From the NCBI GenBank assembly GCA_009760855.2, contig WPIO01000010.1, positions 4,743,501-4,807,500 on the forward strand: DNA of 64,000 nt, read 5' to 3'. Of this stretch, positions 1-23,432 are shown in pieces. The first letter of the stretch is position 1. Every line of letters begins with the position of its first letter. The position numbers were made by a program, and so were the translations under genes. The notes under the pieces were generated by a model that saw nothing but the letters and a program-made list of their open reading frames with translations, made no database searches and was not told the DNA's origin. The DNA comes from Cristatella mucedo. Lineage: Eukaryota > Bryozoa > Phylactolaemata > Cristatellidae.

Positions 1-132
1 ATGGTTCAAATCCCTCGAAAATTTCCCGGGGGACATCGGTGCTGTCGAGCAAGTCCTTAAAAAAGTGTGCACCAGTGTTCTGCGTGGGCTGGGCCAGCTT
101 TCTCAGCTTCACCGAGGCTTCATCCCTTATAG

Positions 133-13571
<13,439 letters not shown>

Positions 13572-13985
13572 TCCAGCAGTCTACAACTGACTGGGAGGTG
13601 GAGGTCCCTTGTGCTTTCCTGCGAGCGCTGTCGCCGGATCGGCAGTGCTCACAGCAGCCTTGAAGGAGATGCATCTGTGCGTCTGTGCTGTTGAGACGAC
13701 TGTGCAAACATGTAGGGATGCACTCTGAGAGCAGCTTTCTTCGTTTTGTTACTTGGTTCGCCTCTAAGTGTCTCAGCTGAGGACACGAAAGGAGGGGCGC
13801 GCCATAGTCACGCAGTCAGTGAGCTGAGCCGAGCCTACCATTAGGTGGCTGCCTTGAGAACGCTGTTGACGGCGCAGCTCCAGTAGCCTATGCAAAACTG
13901 GCTTTCAGTATTTTGCCAAGCAGTGTAGCTAACAAGTATGCAACGATTGTCGATCTCTTAATTGCACATGCCGGACTATGTTACC

Positions 13986-13991
13986 AATAAA
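13986..13991 (+). terminator. AATAAA poly(A) signal, probable CHID1 3' end
   Basis: First canonical AATAAA downstream of the CHID1 stop, 415 bp after it. It implies a 3' UTR of roughly 13572-14010. Confidence 0.6.
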
Positions 13992-13994
13992 TAT

Positions 13995-15224
13995 TACTTT
14001 CAAACCAGCTTCATGGCTCTTCATTCGGCTTCATCTGTATTTTGCATTGCTGTTGTTGGACTGTTCATTAAAGTAATATGACGGCAGGCATGTCCCTATT
14101 GCTCGGCTTGATGCTGTAACAGAGCAAGAATAGACATCTTTTTGCAACTTGCGAGGCATCAGCCAGTAAGCTTCGGTAGCAGAGCAGAAGGCGAGATGGA
14201 ATACTGAACAGAAGAGCACCTAGCTGAATCTATATGAGCCAAGAGTGAGGAGGTATTCTGTAATGTGTGCTGCACTAGATGGTGGTGCACACTTAAGATC
14301 CCAGGCAGGTTATAGTACTGCATGGGTACATTCGACTAGACGAGGGCCGTAGAAATTGAAATTTGAAGGCTACATGGGTTTTGTAATAGCTTCGCGGTTT
14401 CAGGGGTAGGCAGTACATATATTACGAGAGAAGTAACAAGTTCGATGGCTCTTGGCCGCCAGCACACTAGTCTGGCTGTGGAATCGAGTGCTGCCACAAG
14501 GACCTGAGTGTGTTTACACAAAGGCTTCCCGGAATGCTGTAATAAATAACTCGAGGAACTGGCAGATTGACTAAGCCAGCCTTTACCGTCCTCGATGTAC
14601 ATCTGTAATTTTAGCGATATTGTATGTATGAAAATTGGTAGATGAAGCTGATACGGTTATCAGAAACAGTGCCCAGATTCGATCGAGCAGGCTGATGACT
14701 TTGCCTCTTAAGATGATGACTTTGATGACTTTGCCTCTTAAGCCGTCTGTTTCGGGCTCCCGGTGATCAGTGCTATTCCTACCAAGCTTAAAGAAACTAG
14801 TGGACAAAATTGGCAAACGACTGGGATATAGGCATTCGTTGAGCCGTCACCAGAAATTACCTTGGTCGAGGCTACATTACCTAGTACATATAGAGGTTCG
14901 CCATAACGGACCCGACTGAATAGTAAAAGCTGAATTTGTTGTTCAAGATGAGTATTGCCGGCCGCTTGGGGAGATTCGTCCAGCGTTCGTCTATGCAATT
15001 GTAGGTGCACGAATAACCACGATGTGTATCCCACTGCTCTAATGCGTAATGGTGCTAGAAATTCCAACACATTTTATGCTGATAGTTACGATAGTTAATC
15101 GGTTTAGCAACTTGGCCAGAAAAATAGTTAATGGACTTGCTTACCCATCAAAGCAAAGTATTTCTATTCTCAGTCCCACAGCAGACAGACCGTCTTCGGC
15201 TGTTCTGTTTTCAAGCACCGTGCC
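13995..15224. other. Intergenic, nothing recognised
   Basis: Downstream of CHID1. No conserved protein frame, tRNA or clear repeat was recognised on either strand. A short direct duplication TGATGACTTTG...CCTCTTAAG occurs near 14695-14740. Confidence 0.5.
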
Positions 15225-15355
15225 TGCTTCTTGCGAATGATACCACCAATCAGTTGGTAATGCTTTCCACAAGCATCTGTACAGTGCCTAGAAAGAGATT
15301 CTTTCTCCGAGGGCGCTCTATAAATGTATTAATACTTTTTCATTATTACACAAAT
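15225..15355 (+). repeat. LINE 3'-end fragment
   Basis: Carries the family terminus: TGCCTAGAAAGAGATTCTTT, GAGGGCGCTCTATAAATG, then AT-rich sequence. Only the last ~130 bp of the element is present. Confidence 0.6.
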
Positions 15356-16069
15356 AATGGAAGCCATTAGCACGATGAGGATTATATTTCGTTGTCACAG
15401 ACCTTGAGCACATCTCTTGAGTCGCGTTGCAAAGCAGCTTGAGCTTTGCGGCGACGGGTTTCTCTTGCTCAGTACAAAATGCAAGATTGTGAATCGTTAG
15501 CCCTAAAGTCAAAGAAAGATATCAATCTCAAAAGCGATACAACATGACATTCGAATTTGCTTTTCTTTACTTCTTGCAACCCCCACGCATAAGATCGAGA
15601 GCAATGGAAAGTCGATATTAAAAATGACAAAACCGTAGTTTTTGCTTCCGATTTAAGAAACAATGAAGAAAATACGCTCGTGCATGGTTTGCAATAGGCC
15701 CAAAGCTTTAAATTCCAAAACTTTATATTTAACTCTTGGTCCAAAGTAATTTACGATTTATAGTTCACAAAACGTACTTCATCAAAATTATTACCTGGTC
15801 CAATGGGCAGGTCTATCTGCCCGTAACACCTCACGTAGCAATTTCCGACCGAGGTTTGCATTGACAGTTGAATGGAATGTTGAATGGACAGTTGAATGTC
15901 CGGAGCAGAAATCCTCTAAATTAATCAGGACTACCATGAAACCGTTTTGTTGAAAGCCTGATTATTACTTGAGCATATAACTTCACTTAGCTAAGATAAG
16001 CAGCTATCGTCAGTGGCTTTTTCCAGCTGTGTTAAGCACACCTATCTTATTCTGTACAAGGGTAATATC

Positions 16070-16073
<4 letters not shown>
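15356..16073. other. Intergenic, nothing recognised
   Basis: AT-rich with only short non-conserved frames. No repeat family of this window was detected. Confidence 0.45.

Positions 16074-16162
<89 letters not shown>
16074..16162. repeat. (TA)n microsatellite
   Basis: About 89 bp of uninterrupted TA, followed by TGTATA-rich sequence to about 16310. Confidence 0.97.
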
Positions 16163-16165
<3 letters not shown>

Positions 16166-17186
16166 GTATGTATGCCTGTATATGAATGCTTAATACTTGC
16201 ATACACAGTTTGTGTGCTTATACACACGCACACGAGCGTGCTCGCGGACACGCACACGTGCGAACATACATATATAAATGTATATACCATGTGTATGTAT
16301 GTATATCTGCAGATATTTATGAGCTCGTGATTTCCAGTTCTTGCTCTGTGTCGTCCTGAAACGAAACCAAATAGCATGCTCTTCGCTGCGTTTCTAGTCT
16401 CTATTTAAATCGACAGATGAACAGTAGTATCGGCAAGCACGAAATTCATCTGATCGCTTACGTTGAGACTGGTCTGGCTTGTTTCATCTCTCTCAATATT
16501 GGTAGGAAAGTGTGTTTGGCTTCAGAAGTCGTCTGCTGCACGGAATGCATTGATAGTAAAATAAGCTGCAGCCCTCAGAGCTGCATGGCAGATATTGAGC
16601 CAAATCTAGCGGAAGTCGAAGTGCAGGCTATCGAACAAGCAGGTATGAAGACGATGGCACAAAACGATAGTGTCATGACTGTTCGTACCCAATAACAACT
16701 CGCGTGCCCTAGTTGTAACATTTCACTCTATTAAGCAGTAGGCGCTAACCGACTTTCAATTTCATGCTAGTGCCGAGCAATGGCGGCCTTGTCAAAAAAG
16801 GCACGGAATCAAACTGAACTCAGTAGCAATAGTTATTTACAAATGATCCGAGCCTAATACTATCATGCGATTTCTAATAATCGTAATTCAAGAGTCACTA
16901 ATAAATTGTCGTACTATCCATAAACCAGGATCAATTAGCAGCGGCTTGGACGTAAGTATATTTAGTATATTTTGAGGTACTAGCTGCTCCGCTGAGAAAC
17001 CGTGCGTGGGCATGCATCCTTGCTCCTACTAGGTGCTGTGAGGTCAGTAATCTTCGAACTTAATTTGCAAGCGAATCGACTGTCTATTCTGCATTAACCA
17101 TTACGAGAGAATTTTAAACCTATCAGCAAAAGCCAATAGACCTTGATGACGTGTGGCTGACTTATGGCTTTGCTATTTTTAGGACT

Positions 17187-18045
17187 GTCGACCCTCACTT
17201 ATCGCGGTTAATCCGTTCCAGACTCTACCGCGAAAGGTGACTTTCCGCGAAGTAGGATCCTTTATTTATAAATATAATATTTTCATAGTTAGAGCATAGA
17301 TGACATGTTTATTACCCTCTAAATATGTTTATAACATTACTAGAGCTCTCCGGATATGGAGTAACACCCCCTTAGTCACCATTACACTCGTATTGCCACA
17401 TAAACTAGACAAAATAAGAGAAAATAAGACGCATTATACGTTAAAAACATCGTATTACTATTATTACACATTTAATTACACACACGCAATTCTAACGCAC
17501 AAACACCAAGCTATGAAAATAGTGCGTTTGGCGATGCAGCGATTAAGATGAATAGACGTACAGACAGCAAAGCAGAGCAAGGTTACTGGTTCTCTGGAAG
17601 CCCGACTTCAGTAGGAGAGTCTTGAGTTATAATAATAATAATAATTCACTTGATAAAGCGCCCTCAGAGAACTTAATCTCTCTCTCTAGGCGCTTTACAT
17701 TTGCTGTAAAGTGAAATGCAATTGAATGGTAAGTAAAATCATGCTTGAAAAAACAAACGAAATGAATAATATGGTTAGGGGTGACATGCACAGGGTCAGC
17801 ATGCAAATGTGGTTAGTGGCAGCATATCTTCAACAGGTGCGTCGTCGTCTTCTTCCGCGTTTCATACGTACAGTAATTCTAATTTTAATACAGGGGTGTA
17901 TAATTGACTCGGACAAACGAGCGCGAGCTGTATCATTTTTCACTATTTCGATCAACTTTTTAATGACTATGCACGTATTTCACAAAACCGCGATAGAGTA
18001 AAGCCGCGAAAGTCGAAGCGCGAAGTAGCGACGGACGACTTTACA
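17187..18045. mobile_element. Candidate non-autonomous cut-and-paste DNA transposon with nested LINE tail
   Basis: Left end reads GTCGACCCTCACTTATCGCG; the right end read on the - strand is GTCGTCCGTCGCTACTTCGC, giving similar inverted termini. Both sides carry subterminal TCGCGG / CCGCGAA motifs (near 17230-17252 and 17990-18020). No transposase frame lies between. The LINE 3' end at 17625-17830 is inserted inside. Superfamily not determined; a Tc1/mariner-Tigger-like origin is only a guess from end sequence. Confidence 0.5.
17625..17830 (-). repeat. LINE 3'-end fragment nested in the DNA transposon
   Basis: Starts with (TAA)n, then CACTTGATAAAGCGCCCTCA and CTAGGCGCTTTACATTTGCT, continuing into the 3' UTR GGGTGACATGCACAGGGTCA. 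This is the reverse complement of the LINE terminus at 54026-54242. Confidence 0.85.
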
Positions 18046-18484
18046 TGGACTGGTGGCGTTTATGACCTTGCTATTCTCGGCGAGGCCAGTTTACGGCCTT
18101 GTTATTTCCTTGCTGTGGCCAATTTATTGCCCAGCGGTGGTTACGGCCCGGTAAGGCGCGTGGGGGCCATTTTATGGTCCAGTGGAGTTTATGGCCCGTC
18201 CGCCGGTTAATAGGCCATTGCCACTTTATGGCGGCGACGGTTTATGAGGGGTGAATCGCGGCCCGCTAAGGCATAAGGAAGTTGCGAGGTGGACGCCGGG
18301 CTGAGCTCGCTCGACGAGCCCTGAGCCAGGCCCGCTCAAAGCTGCGTCCGTGAAAATATACGTTTTGATGAAGGCTGCCAAAGTGTTCGTTCGTCCAAGA
18401 GCCCGTCGCGTGTGCACCGTTCTCACTCAACTATAATAGCTAGAACCCTCGAGTGGAAGTACTAAACTTATAGTTAGCCGATTT

Positions 18485-18560
18485 CAAGCCTCATTTGTAT
18501 AGCGACAGAAGAACCTCAACGGCTATTGCCACCGCTTGCTTTGTACAATACAGGATCGCC
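18485..18560 (-). repeat. SINE C fragment
   Basis: Contains TTTGTATAGCGACAGAAGAA, CGGCTATTGCCACCGCTTGC and AGGATCGCCCACTG, the same body as 63440-63525. It is cut off where the LINE begins. Confidence 0.55.
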
Positions 18561-19585
18561 CACTGTACAGCATGTCGAATTCTCTTAACTCCCTTGCGGC
18601 ATGCATTGATAACATCTGCACATGGATGGCAGCACATTTTCTTTAATTGAATGATGATAAAACCAACTTACTAATTATGGTCATACCAAGTGTGACTCAG
18701 AAATTGGAAAAGCTAGCGCTCAAACTCGACTCTGCCAGCGTATCTCCTTGTGAATCTGCACGAAATCTGAGTGCCATGCTCCAAAGTGAACGTAATTTAA
18801 ACGACCACATCAGCTCCACAATCAAGTCTGCCGACTTTCAGCTACGTAACGTTGTTAAAATTCAGGCTTGTTTAGACAGGGATATCATCATATCTAAGTT
18901 GTTCAACGCATTTGCGACATCCCGTCACAACTTATGTAACTCGCTGCTTGCTGGTCTACCGGCCTGTGCAATCAGGCGCTAACAGCTGGTGCAAAACTCT
19001 GCAGCTAGGCTTATCTGCCAGTTGCCACATCACACCACTTCTCGCCGACCTGCACCGGCTACCAGTCAAGCAACGCATCGACTTCGGGGTTTTGTCGCTC
19101 ACGTTCAGGTCCCTTCATTCTTTGGCTCCAGCCTACCTGTCAGATCTACTCCCACACCAGGGTAAGCACCGTATAACCCGCTTTTCGAATTCAACTGTTT
19201 ACCTATACCTCGTACAAACCTCAAATCATTTGGAGACTGTGCCTTAGTTCGTATGCTCCCAAAGCCTGGAACTCAGTCCCGACTTGCGTGGCGACATCCC
19301 CTGCCTTGACTAGATTTAAAATGAAATTTAAAACGCACCTATTTGTGACAGCATTTAGTGGGTCCTTGCGATTTGTCCTTTATGTGCTTATGCGTGCTGA
19401 CACTGTGCATGCTGCCACTAACCACACTTGCATGCTGACCTTGTGCATGTCACCCCTCACCAGGTTATTCTTGTCGTTTATCGAGCATGCTACCAGTAAA
19501 TACTCGGTAGTGCTTCCTTTGCAGCAAATTTAAAGCACCAAGAAAGAGATTGAGTTCTCTGAGGGCGCTTTATCAACAGTGCTAT
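18555..19585 (+). mobile_element. 5'-truncated LINE (CR1/L2-like non-LTR retrotransposon), decayed
   Basis: Frames 18647-18982 and 18912-19247 together read through the C-terminal reverse-transcriptase region: NDDKTNLLIM, LNDHISSTIKSADFQLRN, SLLAGLPACAIRR, LADLHRLPVKQRIDFGVLSL and SLHSLAPAYLSDLLPHQ. A frameshift and stop separate them. The 3' UTR and terminal GCTTTATCAA/ATTGTTA tail follow. This SLLAGLP...LHWLPV arrangement is typical of L2/CR1-clade ORF2 C-termini. Confidence 0.85.
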
Positions 19586-19690
19586 TGTTATAATCGCCCG
19601 CTATAGGACTCAAACCCGCGACGTGGGTGGCGAAGAGCGAGCGAGCACTTTAGCTCCTGGGCGAAGACCCGCCTGGGCTACTAGTTCAGT
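19586..19690 (-). repeat. SINE C fragment (tRNA-like part)
   Basis: On the - strand GCGGGTTTGAGTCC is B-box-like, preceded by a TGGGCGAAGAAG-type head as at 22520. Directly follows the LINE terminus. Confidence 0.5.
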
Positions 19691-19734
19691 ACCGGGGAGG
19701 GGGCTTGGCGATGAGTTTGCCATGAAAATGGATG

Positions 19735-19900
19735 AATGCCGAGCTGGTTTGGTCTAGCGGTTAAGGTGCTCGCCCCGACCAAGGTCTGCCTGAGGTAGTG
19801 GGCTCGAGCCCCCCGAGGCATATGTGAAGCGCCTGGATAGAGATTTAGTTCTCTTGGGACGCTATATAAATGAATTACATTATATATATATATATATACC
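19735..19900 (+). repeat. SINE A copy
   Basis: A box in TGGTCTAGCGGTTAAGG, B box GGGCTCGAGCCC, tail AAGCGCCTGGATAGAG..GGGACGCTATATAAATG, then TA repeats. Very close to the 9426-9575 copy. Confidence 0.85.
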
Positions 19901-20317
19901 TTAACCTTTTCACAGGCTAGTCATCGTAAAGAGAGGCCAAACTAACGCTCGGGCGGGCGCCGCTCCTCTAGAGCGTCTGCTTAGTGGTGCTGCAGATCGG
20001 CAGCCCCTCCCCTAAGCTACGTCACGTAGCATTGAACTTTGGCAAAGAGGCATTTGCCAAGTCGGTGTTTTCGCCGTGCACGACGGCTCAAGCCGAGCAT
20101 CGAGCCAACGATTAGGTGTGCAAGGCCAGTTTACGACACTGACTGTGAAACATAGGCGAGCTAAGTCGGTCAGATTCTGGAACATGCCAAAGATTATTAG
20201 CGGCGTTCGCGTTTGAATTATTAGGAGCTGAATACGTCAGAGCCTATTGCTTAGATCTTATCTTGAAAACGCTGTTTGAAGTCACGATAAGTTAGTTGAC
20301 TGCCTAATGACTGGTTG

Positions 20318-20405
20318 ACTAATAATACACTTGATAAAGCACCCTCAGATAACTCAATCTGTTTCTAGGCGCTTTACATTTGCTGCACAGGAAGCACGAT
20401 CGTGT
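20318..20405 (-). repeat. LINE 3'-end fragment
   Basis: ACACTTGATAAAGCACCCTC followed by CTAGGCGCTTTACATTTGCT, i.e. only the terminal stem-loop region of the LINE, inverted. Confidence 0.8.
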
Positions 20406-20931
20406 TTAGAATTCTACGGCAAACCGTAGCACAAGGTTCAATAGCCACTTACACCTCAAGCCCTCTGCATATGTCCTCTGTCAGCTTCTCTTGCCAAATC
20501 CTCTCCTGAAAATGATTCGACTCATTAGACTTACTGTATCTTTAAAACCAAAACCTTATGCTGGCCCAGGTGCTGGGATCAAGCATTACTCAACCTTCAC
20601 GGCGTGCTCCACACGCCCGACCAATGTATTGCGTTAGTAACAACTGCTAATGGCTATCGCTAGAAAGTCTCAGCCTGTTAGTGGCATGTCGCGCAATGCT
20701 TCTGTAATCGTATAATCAAATTTCATAGCTCGCGATCAACCGAGTCATATTCAGACTGCGAGGTTCTATGGCCCGCATTTAGGAGTCTCGCTTTTGAGGA
20801 GACTGAGCTAAGGAGCTCTATAAAGCAACACTAAGCCCTGAGATCCTTTTCAGATGCGAGAATAAATTTCGCGGATTCTGTGGCCCACGGGTTTATTTGG
20901 ATTTCGATAAGCGGAAACGGCTTACCTCTAG

Positions 20932-20933
<2 letters not shown>

Positions 20934-21011
<78 letters not shown>
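20934..21011 (+). repeat. (CT)n microsatellite
   Basis: About 78 bp of CT. Confidence 0.97.
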
Positions 21012-21014
<3 letters not shown>

Positions 21015-22130
21015 AGATTCTCTGCTCAATGCGAATTTATTCTGCCTTCGGTCCCAACGGCAGAAAGCCCTCTGTCGCTGTTTTTTTGAATTTCTGCCAT
21101 ACTTCCAACTGAGGATAAAGGTCGCACCCTCAGTCATTCAGCGAGGTTCGAGCAGCGGCAAGCTCGAGGGGAATTATCCCCCACACCTGCAAAGGAGGAC
21201 CAGCTTAGGTCGAGCATTGAGTGCGGCCTCCGGTTGCCGACAGCAGCTGTGTTAACGATTGCAGCTCGGGGCCAAAATAGATTATATATATATACATACA
21301 TTTATATATATATATATATATATTTATATATTTGCACGCATTCAGCTCACCGCCATTCAGCTCGAGCGTGTACGATTTAATTAAAGCCGCGGCGTTACGC
21401 TGAATGCGGAGTACAGTCAAACCGCGAGTTCGACTTAAGTTAATCGGTATAGCTCAGGCCAGGAAACCAGTGCTTAGCGCTCGAGGTGCAGAAAAAGCGC
21501 ATGTGGAAATTGTACGGACGAGTTAAACACGACCCACTGCTCGGCCGCCGAGCCTCAAGCCGGCTGACGGTCGCGACGGAAGTGTACGGACTCTTGAGAA
21601 CGAGGCCAGCGGTGAAGTAGAGGCTGTTCCGGTAATGCTCGGGGCCTGTGCCGAACGGTTGTCACGCGGGCGGTAGTCGCATTGAGAGCAGCAGGTCCTG
21701 CTGCCCTCGCGATAGCCGCTTTAGAGTAGCTTTAAAGCCATGTCGTGTGTGGAGCCTCACTCGCCGCCTGCGCTTTGGTCTCAATAGCCGGCTGGTTCGT
21801 TCGCTCTCAGCAGCCTGCTCATGTGAGCGATCCATCCTCTTCTTCAGTACGTTGCAAAGTACAGCTCTGCAGCTGATTTTTTGTGCATGGCGCTCTTCTG
21901 CAGCAGTTTTATCAACTCCGGGCGTGGACAGCTGCCCCGGTTGTAAACTGTGGCAGGCTAGCCGAACGTGGACCCGGGTTTCCCAACCCCTGTGGGACGA
22001 AAGAGCGCCGCTGAGAAACAGAAGACTGCTACCAATAGCTTAGTCTCTGTCTTAGCGATTCGTGTGGGAAAATGCCCTTCCACGGAAGGAAGCACGCGGC
22101 CATGCAGGCGGGATTACATTTAGACCCAGT
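21012..22130. other. Intergenic, no confident gene
   Basis: A GC-richer part, 21648-22043, is open for 131 codons on the + strand but shows no domain, no coding pattern I recognise and no matching splice chain. It might be a 5' non-coding exon or promoter of UBOX5; this is unsupported. Confidence 0.3.
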
Positions 22131-22134
22131 GTTC

Positions 22135-22212
22135 TAGCAGTGAGTTGTAAAGCGCCCGGATAGAGATCAAATTCTCTTAAGGCACTATGCAAACGACTTG
22201 TTATTAGTATAG
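22135..22212 (+). repeat. SINE A 3'-tail fragment
   Basis: GTAAAGCGCCCGGATAGAGA then AAGGCACTATGCAAACGA and a TTATTA end: the SINE/LINE tail without the tRNA head. Confidence 0.65.
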
Positions 22213-22499
22213 TGCTCGGAAGCAGTTCTGCGCACTGTCAACAGCTAAATGGTCTGGATTAGCTTGTAAACACGTAGCCGTAGTCGCTTCATTGTCCTGC
22301 CATCGCCTAGCCAGTCAGCTTAGAGCAGTCCCCACATGGCCCTCTCAGCCCATGCAGGTCCGTTACGTGTTTCAGTGTGCTGTTCCTAGAGTGGACTTAT
22401 TCGTCTGCTCATACCAGTGCAAACCATACGTGGATGGTTGAGTCCGCTCCTCGGTCGTTAGAAAGAAAGAAGGAATTGTCTTACTCCTGAGGGCTGGGT

Positions 22500-22680
22500 A
22501 GACGAGCCCATCCATACCTGCTTCTTCGCCCAGGAGGTAAGCCGCTCCGCTCTACACGAACCAGGTCGTGAGTTCGATTCCTGCAGTGGTCAATCCTTTA
22601 TTTTTCATTGCAAGTGGTGGTAATAGCCGTGAAGGAGCTTTTACCGCCTATATAAATGAGGCCGTTACATCTGCTTACCA
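22500..22680 (+). repeat. SINE C copy
   Basis: B box GAGTTCGATTCCTGCAG, body CATTGCAAGTGGTGGTAATA, GCCGTGAAGG, then TATATAAATGAGGC. The tRNA-like head precedes at about 22515-22560. Confidence 0.7.
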
Positions 22681-23432
22681 TTATCCATAATGGCCAAGGT
22701 ATATGCAAGAGCCTGGAGGACTGTGCAGTTCTTCCCAGAATCTGTTACCATATGCTACAAGGAGGAGGGGCTTAGGAGCACGACCCTGTTGCAATAGTAA
22801 CGGTGCTGCTGAATGTGCAGGTGGACTGTGTGCATTCACACGAGTTAAGGTAAATAGGCAAAGGCAGATGCATGCGCTCTGGCACATGTGCGTATGTGTG
22901 TATATGTGTGTGTGTTGTGTGTGTGTGTGTGTGTGTGTATGTGTGTGGGCATGTGTTGCATTCGTGCGAATGTGGTGGGTCTGCCTTATGTGTGTGGATG
23001 TGTTCAGCCGTACCTGCATATGATGTTTGTGATTGTGTTTGTGCATACATGCATCATGCATGTGTGCATGCTCATGTGGGCATGCACACGAGTGTCCATC
23101 TGCAGCAGTCTATAGAATGGCAGGAGCTGCCACAAACTCTTGATCACATATCGAGGCTAGTTGGAGAGCGCCGTCCTAGCTGCAATGAACCGGGTGACCT
23201 TTCGTAAGGCCAAAAGTGCATTAGCTGCGAGTGCTGCTGCACGGCTAAAAGTGCTACCTTAGGGCTGTTCACTCTAGGCTCAGCCCGGTGGCACTCTCCT
23301 GCAGTTCTGCTGGTATTGCATGCCGATATTTCCGTCAGTGCGTGCCGTGCAGCTACTCAAGCCTAGCCCTGCCCCACGTCGTTCGCAGGTCTGCCACTCG
23401 CAGCCGGCACCGGCTGCTGCTGCCGCCTCCGA
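22681..23432. other. Upstream region of UBOX5 with GT-rich repeat
   Basis: Contains an imperfect (GT)n/(TGTGC)n tract at about 22880-23075. Just before the UBOX5 ATG, TCGTTCGCAG ends at 23389 and could be an acceptor for a non-coding 5' exon. No other feature seen. Confidence 0.4.

Noticed and set aside
16417-16695. 92-codon + frame downstream of a (TA)n repeat
   Set aside because: Composition looks protein-like but there is no recognised motif, splice chain or poly(A) support.
21648-22043. 131-codon + frame in a GC-rich intergenic patch
   Set aside because: Arg/Ser-rich translation without motif; more likely non-coding.
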